Shown here: piece by piece, positions 35,625 through 44,068 of the stretch
Layout of the letters: each line of letters opens with the position of its first letter
Numbering within the stretch: the first letter of the stretch is position 1
Assembly (NCBI GenBank): GCA_964591275.1
Contig: CAZQAE010000027.1
Coordinates: forward strand, 1 to 64,000
Length of the DNA: 64,000 nt
From: G963674685 sp964591275
GTDB lineage: Bacteria; Lernaellota; Lernaellaia; JACKCT01
Direction: 5' to 3'
The notes under the pieces: generated by a model
Told to the model about the DNA's origin: nothing
What the model saw: the letters and a program-made list of their open reading frames with translations, nothing else
The model's database searches: none
Position numbers and translations under genes: made by a program

Positions 35625-36617
35625 ATGAAAAACAATCAAGCGATTCCATCTACCGCCGCCGCATTGTTTGAGACGCTGTTCTTGTTTGCTATTGCGGCAA
35701 TCCTTTCACTGATGTTCACAGCGTGCCACGCCCAAAATGGCCCGGACCGCAAGCCTGATGCCGCAACCCATACTGCGCCACCGCTTCCTTCCGACTCGTC
35801 GATTCCGTTCGCCACTCCCTGGCCGGGCCAGGCTGCCGGCAAGAACACTGGAAATCCACCCTTCAACTCCATTATGGACAAATCGCCCCAGATCCCCGAA
35901 CCATTTCCCCCATCTGCCCACTCCTCACGTCCCCCATCCGCTTACCCTTATTGTCCGATGCCGGCGAGTTTACACTTGAGCCCAGAAGAAATCGAATCGA
36001 AGATAAATCAGATTAAAGTTGCCATCAATGCCATGGCGGTGAAAAATACTCGCTTTTCCTCCTGCGTTCGAAATTCTGTAATGACGGATATTATTGCGGC
36101 GGTTCCGATAAAAGCGTCTGATACTATTGTGGATATCGGCGCCGGAACCGGATATTTTGAGATGGCATTTCTTGAACGCCGAATCCCTTTTCACAAACTA
36201 TATGCCGTGGATACTGATAAAAACGCTCTCGGCTTATTGCAATATGCTCTGGACAAGTTGACATATCCCAATAGAGAAAAAGTCATTGTCACTCACTCCA
36301 CCAGAAGCAACATCTTGCTCGCTCCTCAAACCATTGATGTTGCGTTGATAATTCGAACTCCTTTCTATTTAGAACTCGTAGAGGGAGAAGGCTTTCAATG
36401 CCTCAAATCGCTGTACGATGCCATGAATACAGAAGGCCGTGTCCATGTGTTTGACAGCAAAAAAGGAGACCACCCGCACTTGAAAGCGAATCAAAAAGAA
36501 TTTGAAACAATTAAATTGTTCCGAAAAGCTGGTTTCACTTATGTTGAAACAAAAAAAGAACTTGAAAACTCCGGATTCCTTTACATGATATTTACCAAAA
36601 ACGAGCGAAGTGATTAA
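35625..36617 (+). CDS. Lipoprotein-anchored class I SAM methyltransferase-like protein
   Basis: The N-terminus has a hydrophobic segment ending in SLMFTACHAQ (lipobox Cys about 31), then about 75 residues rich in Pro and Ser. The C-terminal domain is a class I methyltransferase fold: TIVDIGAGTGYFEMAFLE (motif I, SAM binding), LYAVDTDKNALGLLQ (acidic end of strand 2), and IDVALIIRTPFYLEL (motif IV region). The SAM site is well preserved. A methyltransferase facing the periplasm would lack SAM, so either the Cys is not lipidated and the segment is an inner-membrane anchor, or the domain now has another role. The start at 35625 is 15 bases after the preceding gene; a start at 35613 would add four residues. 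Confidence 0.72.
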   Translation: MKNNQAIPSTAAALFETLFLFAIAAILSLMFTACHAQNGPDRKPDAATHTAPPLPSDSSIPFATPWPGQAAGKNTGNPPFNSIMDKSPQIPEPFPPSAHSSRPPSAYPYCPMPASLHLSPEEIESKINQIKVAINAMAVKNTRFSSCVRNSVMTDIIAAVPIKASDTIVDIGAGTGYFEMAFLERRIPFHKLYAVDTDKNALGLLQYALDKLTYPNREKVIVTHSTRSNILLAPQTIDVALIIRTPFYLELVEGEGFQCLKSLYDAMNTEGRVHVFDSKKGDHPHLKANQKEFETIKLFRKAGFTYVETKKELENSGFLYMIFTKNERSD

Positions 36618-36656
36618 CGGCTTCCGGCCCGAATCACTTCACAGGAAAATATTATT

Positions 36657-36685
36657 TTGATCAATTTAGATCTACACAATATAGT
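36657..36685 (+). promoter_or_regulatory. Predicted promoter of the selenoprotein gene
   Basis: TTGATC (36657-36662), a 17-base spacer and TATAGT (36680-36685), 87 bases upstream of the start codon. Confidence 0.5.
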
Positions 36686-36772
36686 TCTTGCGGTAAAATC
36701 AAGTGAGTGAATACGCTACTTGAGTTGCCGGTCGGTTTCATGGCCATTTGTTTTAAGAAAGCGAGTTGAATA

Positions 36773-37306
36773 ATGAAACGCTTAATACCGCTACTCTTTT
36801 TTTGTTTGTTGCTGGTTTCAGCTTCAAACGCGCAGGGGGGTGAAATGCTTAAGGTTGGAGAAATAGCTCCGGATTTTTCCGTCGATAGCTTCGATGGGCA
36901 GCACGTCGATTCCGCGGCAATGCACCAAAATAACCCCCTCCTCCTCGTTTTCCTACGGGGTTTCGGTTGACCATACTCGCGAAAGCATCTCGGGCAGATG
37001 CGCGATGATTATAAAATGTTCACTAAGCGAAACGTAAAAATCCTTGTCGTCGCCAGGCACGACGACGCAAAGATGAAAAAGTTCTGGGCCGAAAACAAGC
37101 TTCCCTATCTCGGCATTCCAGATCCGGAGGCAAAACTTGGCAATCTCTATCATCAACAGAAAAAATTGATGAAACTGGGACTAATGCCGGCCCTGTTCAT
37201 CATCGACAAAACAGGCAAAATTGCTTTCGCGCATTATAGCAACGGAATGTCGGATATCCCGAAAAATGATGTTGTGCTCAAAGTTCTCGATACACTAGCG
37301 CCGTAA
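36773..37306 (+). CDS. Candidate selenoprotein: secreted peroxiredoxin/thioredoxin-like protein with in-frame UGA
   Basis: The frame starting at 36773 reads a Sec signal (cleavage after SASNA), then KVGEIAPDFSVDSFDGQHVD and LLLVFLRGFG, and meets TGA at 36968-36970. The same frame goes on without interruption to 37306: PYSRKHLGQMRDDYKMF, VKILVVARHDD, FWAENKLPYLGIPDPEAKLG and GLMPALFIIDKTGKIAFAHY. Together this is a complete 177-residue AhpC/TSA-type thioredoxin fold with the cis-Pro loop (MPALFIID). The UGA sits exactly where the peroxidatic Cys of homologues is found (RGFGCPFCR-like, here RGFG-U-PYSR), so selenocysteine (residue 66) is the natural reading. A SECIS-like hairpin starts six bases after the UGA. 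The resolving position is Ser (UxxS), so it is a one-Sec enzyme. A nonsense mutation of a Cys codon is the alternative. Separate short genes at 36773-36970 and 36998-37306 would both be incomplete domains. Confidence 0.8.
36977..37005 (+). promoter_or_regulatory. SECIS-like hairpin downstream of the UGA
   Basis: TCGC (36977-36980) pairs with GCGA (37002-37005); a GAAA bulge follows on the 5' side; GCATCT (36985-36990) pairs with AGATGC (36996-37001); the apical loop is CGGGC. The first loop G is 22 bases after the UGA, inside the 16-37 window reported for bacterial SECIS elements, and the loop is small with early G residues as required. Confidence 0.65.
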
Positions 37307-37446
37307 ATCTGGAAAGATCTAATACCGGATTTCCTATGGGCTGCTTTGGAGGTTATTTGAGCCCGTCTTTTTAGAGGCTTTCTTTTCCTCGGAAGTATCT
37401 CACCGGCCTGCAAAAAGACAACCCCTGGGCATCAATTCTTGAATCT

Positions 37447-37896
37447 TCATGCGGGATTCAGCAAAGCCGAAAGCTTGGCGGTCCATTCTTGCGGCATATC
37501 AATTTTGTGCCCTTCTTCGTAGTCATAACAAACCACGAGAGCTTCGCCGACCGCCGCCGTCCTTTGCAACTTTTCGCTGACAAGTAAAAGCTCCATCTTA
37601 AAGCGATCCCTTCCGATTTCGATGACCTTTCCGCCGATTCGCAAAGTGTCGGGATACGTGATGGGAGCTTTGTAACGGCACTTCGTCTCCGCCAGTATGG
37701 GGCCGATGCGCGACAAGGTTCCGAACTGCGTAAAACCCATCCTATCAAAAAAGGAGATACGGCAGTTTTCGAAATAGCGAAAGAAGTAGATGTTGTTGAG
37801 GTGCCCGAAAGCGTCAATTTCACCCCAGACCACCGGGGCGCTTATGACTTCGTGACAGGATGTTAATATCTCGTCGATGTTCTCACTTTTCGGCAT
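37447..37896 (-). CDS. Hotdog-fold acyl-CoA thioesterase (4HBT/YbgC-like)
   Basis: 149 residues with the hotdog signature VVWGEIDAFGHLNNIYFFRYFENCR (in two parts: WGEIDAFGHLNN with catalytic Asp, then IYFFRYFE), followed by KCRYKAPITYPDTLRIGGKV and GEALVVCYDYEEGHKI. Members hydrolyse acyl-CoA or acyl-ACP thioesters in the cytoplasm. The start at 37896 has AAAGAGA about eight bases upstream. Convergent with the selenoprotein gene. Substrate length cannot be told. Confidence 0.86.
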   Translation of the reverse strand: MPKSENIDEILTSCHEVISAPVVWGEIDAFGHLNNIYFFRYFENCRISFFDRMGFTQFGTLSRIGPILAETKCRYKAPITYPDTLRIGGKVIEIGRDRFKMELLLVSEKLQRTAAVGEALVVCYDYEEGHKIDMPQEWTAKLSALLNPA

Positions 37897-38014
37897 TGAA
37901 ATTCTCTTTAATCAATCCAACGCAAACCGCGCTGAAAGCGAATTGGCTTAGGATAACTTAAAAACTATCAGAATCCGTTGCTAGAAATGTGATTTTTGTG
38001 TCTTGGATTTTGCT

Positions 38015-38380
38015 CTAAAAGAACGGGATTTTGTCCGGTTGCTCCATAACCGAAACCTGAATTTTTCTCTTGCTGACTCTCACCATGTACACTACGACCA
38101 TTGTTTTCTTGCTTCCTTTTTTCGCTTTGACTTTGTAGAAAAGGGCATGCCCCCCTTTTTCAAGACCCTTTACTTCTTTCGCGTGCGCTTTGCTCAGTTT
38201 GAAGCGACCGTACTTTTTCGTTTTTATTGAATCTCCAATGTCACCCCTATTTACAGTCAGGGTTTCGCCCTTCTTTTTGATTTCATCGGCAATCCCGCCA
38301 AAAAGACTGCAAGCCGGAACAAGCGAAAGCAAAAATCCTACCGCGATAACAACAGCTAACAAACGCGTATATTTCTTCAT
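38015..38380 (-). CDS. Small lipoprotein, unknown function
   Basis: The start at 38380 is set by AGGAGG six bases upstream. The signal MKKYTRLLAVVIAVGFLLSLVPACSLFG has its lipobox Cys about residue 24. The mature part (about 97 residues) is very basic (KKKGETL, KTKKYGRFKLSKAHAKEVKG, KVKAKKGSKKT) and ends as a short beta-rich segment (MVVVYMVRVSKRKIQVSVME). No family recognised. Confidence 0.75.
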   Translation of the reverse strand: MKKYTRLLAVVIAVGFLLSLVPACSLFGGIADEIKKKGETLTVNRGDIGDSIKTKKYGRFKLSKAHAKEVKGLEKGGHALFYKVKAKKGSKKTMVVVYMVRVSKRKIQVSVMEQPDKIPFF

Positions 38381-38533
38381 GGGTTCCTCCTGTTTCCAAT
38401 TGGATGCAATCGGCGCTGCCTGAGCATTTTCAGGTCCAACCATTTGTACAATATTGAAGCGAAAAGGCAACGATTAAAATTATCAGGGACTTTCGCTGCG
38501 CCACCAGCACAAATCGAGATCATTTATTTATTT

Positions 38534-39670
38534 TCACAAGCATAGGATTTCGCCGAATCCTGTTTTTTTGGCCATGCATTGCGTGTTGCGAATGAATCCC
38601 GGACTTGTTCCTCCGGCAATCAGGGTTCCCGAAAAATCCGCCGCCGCGCTTAAAGGCAGCACCTCAACCCCCGCGATTTTGCCGACATCCTTTAACAAGC
38701 CGTCGTCATAGATACCCGCGACATCGACACGCAATTCTTTTGCGGCTTGGGCAAGATCAAGAATTTCTTTTCCGGCGCGTATAAACGCCACTGGGCCTGA
38801 CAAATCAGGCCATTGCGTCATGTGCAATTTGGCGTTCCTTTTGGGGATCACAAGATCAAGGGCAAAGTCAAGAAGAATTGCCCGGCTTTTTTGAGCCTCG
38901 GATTTCATTGGCCCGCTTTTCACGAGGGCTCTTTTGTATCCGTCCATCGCTCCCTTTTGCTCTGCCAAAATTTTTAAGCGATACGCATTCCAGTCAGTAA
39001 AACGGACGGCTTCATCGTCTGGAAAATATTTCCAGGCAAGGTAGATATTATTCAGCGTAAGTTTCTCGATCATGTAGTTAAAATCGGAACGGGCCGCGGG
39101 TTCATGGCGAACAATCCATGAATCATCAAAACGCACCTCGTGCCCGTCAGCCAGATACCGATAGGCCAAATCGTATTCCTCAACGTAAGTCTCATAAACT
39201 GGCGGGTATCCGCCGTAGTTCAGAAACTGCTCTTTGCGCATAGCCGCGCCGCACCCGATGTGGACGAATTTCGAGCCGCCTTCCTCCCATTTTCCGTCCG
39301 GCAGCCGAATCATGCACGCCGCGATTCCCAGCGTTTCATCTTCCATAGCCGCCATCAATTTTTCCACCACGCCGGCTTCGGGATACGAGTCGTCGTCGAG
39401 CATTATAATGACGGACGCATCAGTCGCCTCGGCGCCGATATTTCGCGCCGTTGTGCCGATATTTGAATCGAGGCGAATGAGTTTGATGTTCGGATATTCA
39501 CGCTTTACAACATCGGGCGCTCCGTCTTCGGAAGCGTTATCGACCACGACGATTTCCATATCCGGCCCAGGTGTCGTGCTGATATGTCTCAACGTTTGCA
39601 AAAGGCGGGTTTTACGATTGCGCGTGGGCAAAATGAAAGCGGCCTGCGCCCCTTTGGCGACAAATTTCAC
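38534..39670 (-). CDS. Family 2 glycosyltransferase with an extra C-terminal domain
   Basis: GT-A fold: AFILPTRNRKTRLLQTLRHI, DMEIVVVDNASEDGAPDVV, NIGTTARNIGAEATDASVII and the metal-binding LDDDSYPE, then GCGAAMRKEQFLNYGG and YVEEYDLAYR, which is the usual acceptor/catalytic base region. After about residue 285 comes an additional region (GPVAFIRAGKEILDLAQAAK ... VDVAGIYDDGLLKDVGKIAG ... LIAGGTSPGFIRNT) resembling a small Rossmann-like nucleotide or PglD-N-type domain. The start is GTG at 39670, with AGAGG nearby. Sugar and acceptor unknown. The fused C-terminal domain is not usual for the family. Confidence 0.86.
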   Translation of the reverse strand: MKFVAKGAQAAFILPTRNRKTRLLQTLRHISTTPGPDMEIVVVDNASEDGAPDVVKREYPNIKLIRLDSNIGTTARNIGAEATDASVIIMLDDDSYPEAGVVEKLMAAMEDETLGIAACMIRLPDGKWEEGGSKFVHIGCGAAMRKEQFLNYGGYPPVYETYVEEYDLAYRYLADGHEVRFDDSWIVRHEPAARSDFNYMIEKLTLNNIYLAWKYFPDDEAVRFTDWNAYRLKILAEQKGAMDGYKRALVKSGPMKSEAQKSRAILLDFALDLVIPKRNAKLHMTQWPDLSGPVAFIRAGKEILDLAQAAKELRVDVAGIYDDGLLKDVGKIAGVEVLPLSAAADFSGTLIAGGTSPGFIRNTQCMAKKTGFGEILCL

Positions 39671-39752
39671 CGTTGACCTCTTCTAGATTCCTCATCCGGC
39701 GCTGAGGCTGTTTTTTCAAGATGCCGGTTTTCCCGATTGATAAAGACGCCTT

Positions 39753-40841
39753 TTAGGCATCCTCCTGCCGCTCCTGAAGACCTCTGTCGATCAGTTCATA
39801 AACTTTGGATTTTACAAGGTTCTTGCACTCCTCCACGATGGCGGGATCATTCTCCGCTTCCGGCGGATAGGGCAAATGAATTGGCTCGCCAACGTATTGC
39901 GTCATTTTGACGGGTATCGGCAGAACCCCAAGTCCGACGGGAAGACTGATGGGGAAAACCGCTTTTCTGGAGCGAAAGAATTTGTAGGCCGTCGTATATC
40001 CGTCGAAAAACACATGGTATGTCTCGTCTGTTCCCACGTTGGCCGAAGGAATGATCGGGCAGCGATTTCGCAGAGCCAACCGAATAAATCCGTTCCGACC
40101 TTTCCGGATAAGTCGATACCGAAACTTCGACGATTTCCACGCCTCTTTCGAACCTCCAGGCATTATGAAGATCATTTCCTCGTTTTGCAGCAACCTGTTC
40201 CCGTTTTCATGGGAGCCGACCACCACGCCCATATCCATAAAAAGCTGGCGCATGAAAGGAAACTTGAATATGCGCCAATCGGTCATGCCGCGCGGCCAGC
40301 GCCCTGTCGCCCGGAGAATCTCATAGTACAGGAACCAACCGTCGAGAGGCAGAATTCCGTGATTTGAAACGATCATGGCCTTTCCTCGGCGAGGCACATT
40401 CTCCAGCCCTTTGACCTCGTATCGAAAATAGGATTTGAGTATCCATTCGAGCGGCTCGACGGCCCGAATCAATTCCCATCTGATGAGGTCCATTCGATTC
40501 TCATCGCCCTTTTTGTAGTGATCGAAAGGAAAGTAGCCCCCCAAAGTTTTCAGCAGGTCATCGAAGTACCGTGTCACCTGATCGGAAACGGGATCGTAAC
40601 CGTCTTCGGGCAGGAAGGAAGCAGAGCGATTGAGAAGCTCAGCCTTCGCTTCGCGCACTTCGACTGCGTGACGCGCAATCTCATCGTCTCCGGCCCGACG
40701 CATGATTTCCCGGCGAACGCGCGCCTTGACCTTCGGATCGAGCTTTTCGTAAAACTCGATGATTTTCGAAACATTCACGCTGCGGTTTTTATCCTTGGGC
40801 GCGCCTCGGGTTGTCTTTTTTGTCGCGGCTTTGCTTTTCAT
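39753..40841 (-). CDS. PlsC-type lysophospholipid acyltransferase-like protein
   Basis: 362 residues. The acyltransferase motif is MIVSNHGILPLDGWFLYYE (His and Asp catalytic pair, with a spacing seen in the DGAT/MGAT-like branch); others are DMGVVVGSHENGNRLLQNEE, IFIMPGGSKEAWKSS and RNRCPIIPSANVGTDE. An N-terminal region of about 110 residues rich in charged residues precedes it. Members transfer acyl chains to glycerol or wax-type acceptors at the membrane. The start at 40841 has GGGACA six bases upstream. It is next to a glycosyltransferase on the same strand, so glycolipid synthesis is possible. Confidence 0.83.
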   Translation of the reverse strand: MKSKAATKKTTRGAPKDKNRSVNVSKIIEFYEKLDPKVKARVRREIMRRAGDDEIARHAVEVREAKAELLNRSASFLPEDGYDPVSDQVTRYFDDLLKTLGGYFPFDHYKKGDENRMDLIRWELIRAVEPLEWILKSYFRYEVKGLENVPRRGKAMIVSNHGILPLDGWFLYYEILRATGRWPRGMTDWRIFKFPFMRQLFMDMGVVVGSHENGNRLLQNEEMIFIMPGGSKEAWKSSKFRYRLIRKGRNGFIRLALRNRCPIIPSANVGTDETYHVFFDGYTTAYKFFRSRKAVFPISLPVGLGVLPIPVKMTQYVGEPIHLPYPPEAENDPAIVEECKNLVKSKVYELIDRGLQERQEDA

Positions 40842-41079
40842 GAAATGTCCCGACTCAAATTATTTGCTTCTTGGCGAATGAACGGATCTATTTTCTGCTT
40901 CATATCTTAATTGCCAAAGCTCGGCAACCGCGCAACTTCCGTCATAGCTCTGGATTCTGTCCGGCAAACATATTAGATTCACAAAAGACGGTCGGATCAC
41001 AGGCGACCGGCGTCGATGCTTCGGCCATCGATATTAGAGAGAAACTGAAATTAAACAAAACAGGATTCAAAACGGCCCC

Positions 41080-43236
41080 ATGAAAAAACACATCATCTCC
41101 TTCGCACTAATCATGGCATTGGCCGCCGGCTGCGGCGAGTCCTATTTCGAGGATGTTCCCATCCATTCCGCGCACGAATTTCTGACACGAGAATCACGCG
41201 GCGAGGAATTGATTTTTGCTATCAACAATGCCGGAATCTCTTCGGCTGCGCTGATTGCCGGATCGCCGGAAGCGCCGGTGGACGACAGTTTCCCCGATCC
41301 CGGAGCGCCGGAGAACATGAACGACCTCGTGCTGAAAGCCGGCGAAACGTTGCCGGGAAGGTTAATTCCCTTCATTTTCGTACCCGGCGACGAGCCCAAT
41401 CCAGTCGAGTATTTTGAGTCCTATCACAATAAACGCGCCAGAGGACTCGCCTTGTGGAGGGTGGGCAATAAAGGGGAAAGACCGCTTTCCGATCCTCAAC
41501 TCGAAGCGCTTTACCGATACGCCGAGATCAACGGCGTGCCGGTGTTTGTTTCCATAACGCCGCCTTACATCGATGAACTATCCGCCGTCCTTAGCGATCA
41601 TGTCGAACTCAAGGTGATTGCCGGAAGTCTTCTCGGCCTGCAGGGCGATCTTCCCCGTCTACTAAAATTTCTCGAATACCACCCGAACCTTTTTGTTGAC
41701 ATCGGCTTCGACGCCGAACCCGGTTTTTTAAAAAATTTTGATACGCTGACAAACAATGAGGAGATACTCAATTCCTTCTTCGACAGGATGAAGGACCGGA
41801 TTCTTTTTGCGGGGGGATTGCTTTTCGACCACCGATTGTCACGCAAAGGGCTGTGGGGCATGCAGATATTCAAAGTTTACAGATCGTTCCTGGAAAAAAC
41901 CGGGGCCAACATGCGGGTCCCCGACGCCAATGGGTATTGGCAAATGATGCACATCCCCGGTTTGGGACTGAAGAAGGAGCGCCTGGAAAAAATCTACCAC
42001 AACAACTTCATGAAGATTTTGGGCGCAACATTTCACGATCCACTTCCATCCGAATTCGACTCGCTCATTATCAAAACGCCCGACAAATGGCGCTTCGACC
42101 CCGTGTCCCCCACCCGTCTTATTGCCGCTCTGACGGCGCCGCCGGAAAAACTGGTCACCATGATCAGCACGCAACGCCTGCGCGATATTTTTGCAGGGAA
42201 ACTTACCGACTGGAGAGAAATCAACGGGGAACCCGGGCCGATCCGACTGGCGTCTTACGGGCCTTTAGTACAAATAGCAGCGGACCAACTCGATGCGCCG
42301 CTTTTGGCCAATGTCACGATCTTCGACGATCCAGCCAAACTGCGTGAAGCGGTTTATAAAAGCGGCGATATGCTTGGGATCATTCCTTTCGGCGACCTCA
42401 ACGGTCGCCTCGCCGTATTGTCTGTTGACGGAGACAATCCCTGCGTAAGCAACGTGAAGTATTGCGCGTCAAAGGCCGCGCCCACAATTGCGAATTATTT
42501 TTCCACGTATCCGCTGCTCATACCTATTGCCTGGCCTGCGGATCAAAGCGTCGAAAAATTTGATCCCTTTGAAATCCGAACCATATTTATCGGAGGTCAA
42601 ATCACCGCCACGGAACCGGACCTGCAATTGGTCAAGCCGCATATTCTCCCAGACGGCACGCCCGACATCCAGGCCACGCGTATGAAACCGATTTATGAAA
42701 TCCTGCCGCATATAAGGCGAAACGATTTCACGGTCTTTGCCGACGGCGACATCAATTCCTATGAGGCTTTCCTCATGCGCTGCCTTGGGACGAGGTCTTT
42801 GGTATCCGAAATTTCGATCAGCCCTTTCGGATTCACTTCCGAGAAAACGCCGACCTTGCGCGTGGATAATAGCATCCGCGGCATGCCGATCAGGCTGACA
42901 AGCAATGTGAAAGAGATCAGCGATGAGGGTCTGACCGTGTTGATGCTGCCCGGCGACGATCCCGACGCGATTCGTCGTGGAATTTCCGATGGCGCGAATG
43001 TTGTGATTTCCGAATCAGGTCTGCAAGCCGTGCGCGGCATCGGTTTGCTCAAAGCACCATTGGGGTCATTTTATGGTGAAGACAATAGCTCCGGAGCCTA
43101 CGCCATACTCTCCTATTACAGCCACCAGCTATGCAACATCGAAATTGTTCCAACGCATACCACGCAGGGCGAGGTGCAAAGACGATTCGGCAGCGAGGCT
43201 CGTTCGTTTTTGTTGTCCACTTTCAGTAAACAATAA
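41080..43236 (+). CDS. Multidomain lipoprotein: amidohydrolase-like, binding-protein-like and CapA-like parts
   Basis: 718 residues. The signal MKKHIISFALIMALAAGCGE has a classical lipobox. Residues about 40-320 resemble a metal-dependent hydrolase (amidohydrolase-2 TIM barrel: LPRLLKFLEYHPNLFVDIGFD, RILFAGGLLFDH), though the His ligands are poorly kept. About 340-500 resembles a phosphate-binding-protein-like module (LVTMISTQRLRDIFAGKLTDWREINGEP in two parts, KLREAVYKSGDMLGIIPFGDL). The rest (FADGDINSYEAFLMRCLG ... LCNIEIVPTHTTQGEVQRRF) resembles a shortened CapA/PgsA end. The N-terminal lipid anchor puts it in the envelope. The combination is unusual and each assignment is by motif resemblance only. 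Confidence 0.65.
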   Translation: MKKHIISFALIMALAAGCGESYFEDVPIHSAHEFLTRESRGEELIFAINNAGISSAALIAGSPEAPVDDSFPDPGAPENMNDLVLKAGETLPGRLIPFIFVPGDEPNPVEYFESYHNKRARGLALWRVGNKGERPLSDPQLEALYRYAEINGVPVFVSITPPYIDELSAVLSDHVELKVIAGSLLGLQGDLPRLLKFLEYHPNLFVDIGFDAEPGFLKNFDTLTNNEEILNSFFDRMKDRILFAGGLLFDHRLSRKGLWGMQIFKVYRSFLEKTGANMRVPDANGYWQMMHIPGLGLKKERLEKIYHNNFMKILGATFHDPLPSEFDSLIIKTPDKWRFDPVSPTRLIAALTAPPEKLVTMISTQRLRDIFAGKLTDWREINGEPGPIRLASYGPLVQIAADQLDAPLLANVTIFDDPAKLREAVYKSGDMLGIIPFGDLNGRLAVLSVDGDNPCVSNVKYCASKAAPTIANYFSTYPLLIPIAWPADQSVEKFDPFEIRTIFIGGQITATEPDLQLVKPHILPDGTPDIQATRMKPIYEILPHIRRNDFTVFADGDINSYEAFLMRCLGTRSLVSEISISPFGFTSEKTPTLRVDNSIRGMPIRLTSNVKEISDEGLTVLMLPGDDPDAIRRGISDGANVVISESGLQAVRGIGLLKAPLGSFYGEDNSSGAYAILSYYSHQLCNIEIVPTHTTQGEVQRRFGSEARSFLLSTFSKQ

Positions 43237-43288
43237 AACCCATTTTCATCAAGCGAAAAATATTGATGCGAGAAATGATCGCCGGAAC

Positions 43289-44002
43289 TTACTTTTCTTT
43301 GATGGCTATCTCGTGGCGGTTACTGGCGGCGCCTTTGGTTTGGATGATCACTTTTGCGCTAAAAACCGCTTCCACATCAACAGCCATGATATCGATTTTA
43401 ATATCGACTGATTCCCCGGGGGATAATTTCCAGGGCATTTTGCCATTGGCGTCCAAAGACACGGCCACATGATCCGAAGATGTTGAAATAGACATGATCG
43501 TCACCGTCTTGTCTGAAAGATTCGCCAATGAAGAAACGATGGACTTTTGGGAACTCTCCAATTCTGCCCTGGCAATCCAGTATTGCTGCGGTGTTATAAT
43601 AAAACCCGGCTTGATGATGCCCGTAACTTGAAAGGGGAAAAGCGGCATTTCAATATTATCGGTTCTGATGGCAAGATGCTGCTGGAGTTTTCCTGCATAA
43701 TTCATCGTGTCAAAGGTCAATTCAGCCCTGGCGACATCTGCGGGGCGTAGGAAAGCTTTATCGAATTTCACGGCGGGGCCAGGGCAGCCGCCATCTACGC
43801 CCAGAAGCATGATGTTGCCCGGTCCGAGATTCTCAATGCTCAGGTAATACGTTGCCGTCTCACCCTGCCTAACTATGCCGAAGTCGCCACTTTCGGGAAG
43901 AACGGAAATAACGGCTGACCCGGCAAGCGTTTTCCTTTCACCGCAACCCAAAGCGATGATCGCAATAGCCGCCAACACCAGCGCTGTTTTTGCAACATTC
44001 AT
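43289..44002 (-). CDS. DUF1573-like lipoprotein
   Basis: The start at 44002 gives a signal MNVAKTALVLAAIAIIALGC with lipobox ALGC. The mature part begins with a DUF1573-type (MSP/ASPM-like Ig) domain: SVLPESGDFGIVRQGETAT, YLSIENLGPGNIMLLGVDGGCPGP (a Cys as in family members), then VARAELTFDTMNYAGKLQQH. A second beta domain follows (SLANLSDKTVTIMSISTSSD ... KMPWKLSPGESVDIKI). It lies 66 bases after dut on the same strand, at the end of the translation operon. Likely a periplasmic structural lipoprotein. Confidence 0.74.
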   Translation of the reverse strand: MNVAKTALVLAAIAIIALGCGERKTLAGSAVISVLPESGDFGIVRQGETATYYLSIENLGPGNIMLLGVDGGCPGPAVKFDKAFLRPADVARAELTFDTMNYAGKLQQHLAIRTDNIEMPLFPFQVTGIIKPGFIITPQQYWIARAELESSQKSIVSSLANLSDKTVTIMSISTSSDHVAVSLDANGKMPWKLSPGESVDIKIDIMAVDVEAVFSAKVIIQTKGAASNRHEIAIKEK

Positions 44003-44068
44003 GATGACATTCTGGTAAGAGAAAAATCGCGGGTCAAGTCGAAAAAAGGCATTTTTCGACAAGAGAAA

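Noticed and set aside
37338..37372. Terminator after the selenoprotein gene (GGGCT...AGCCC, then T-rich)
   Set aside because: The stem is only five base pairs with a 17-base loop; too weak to annotate.
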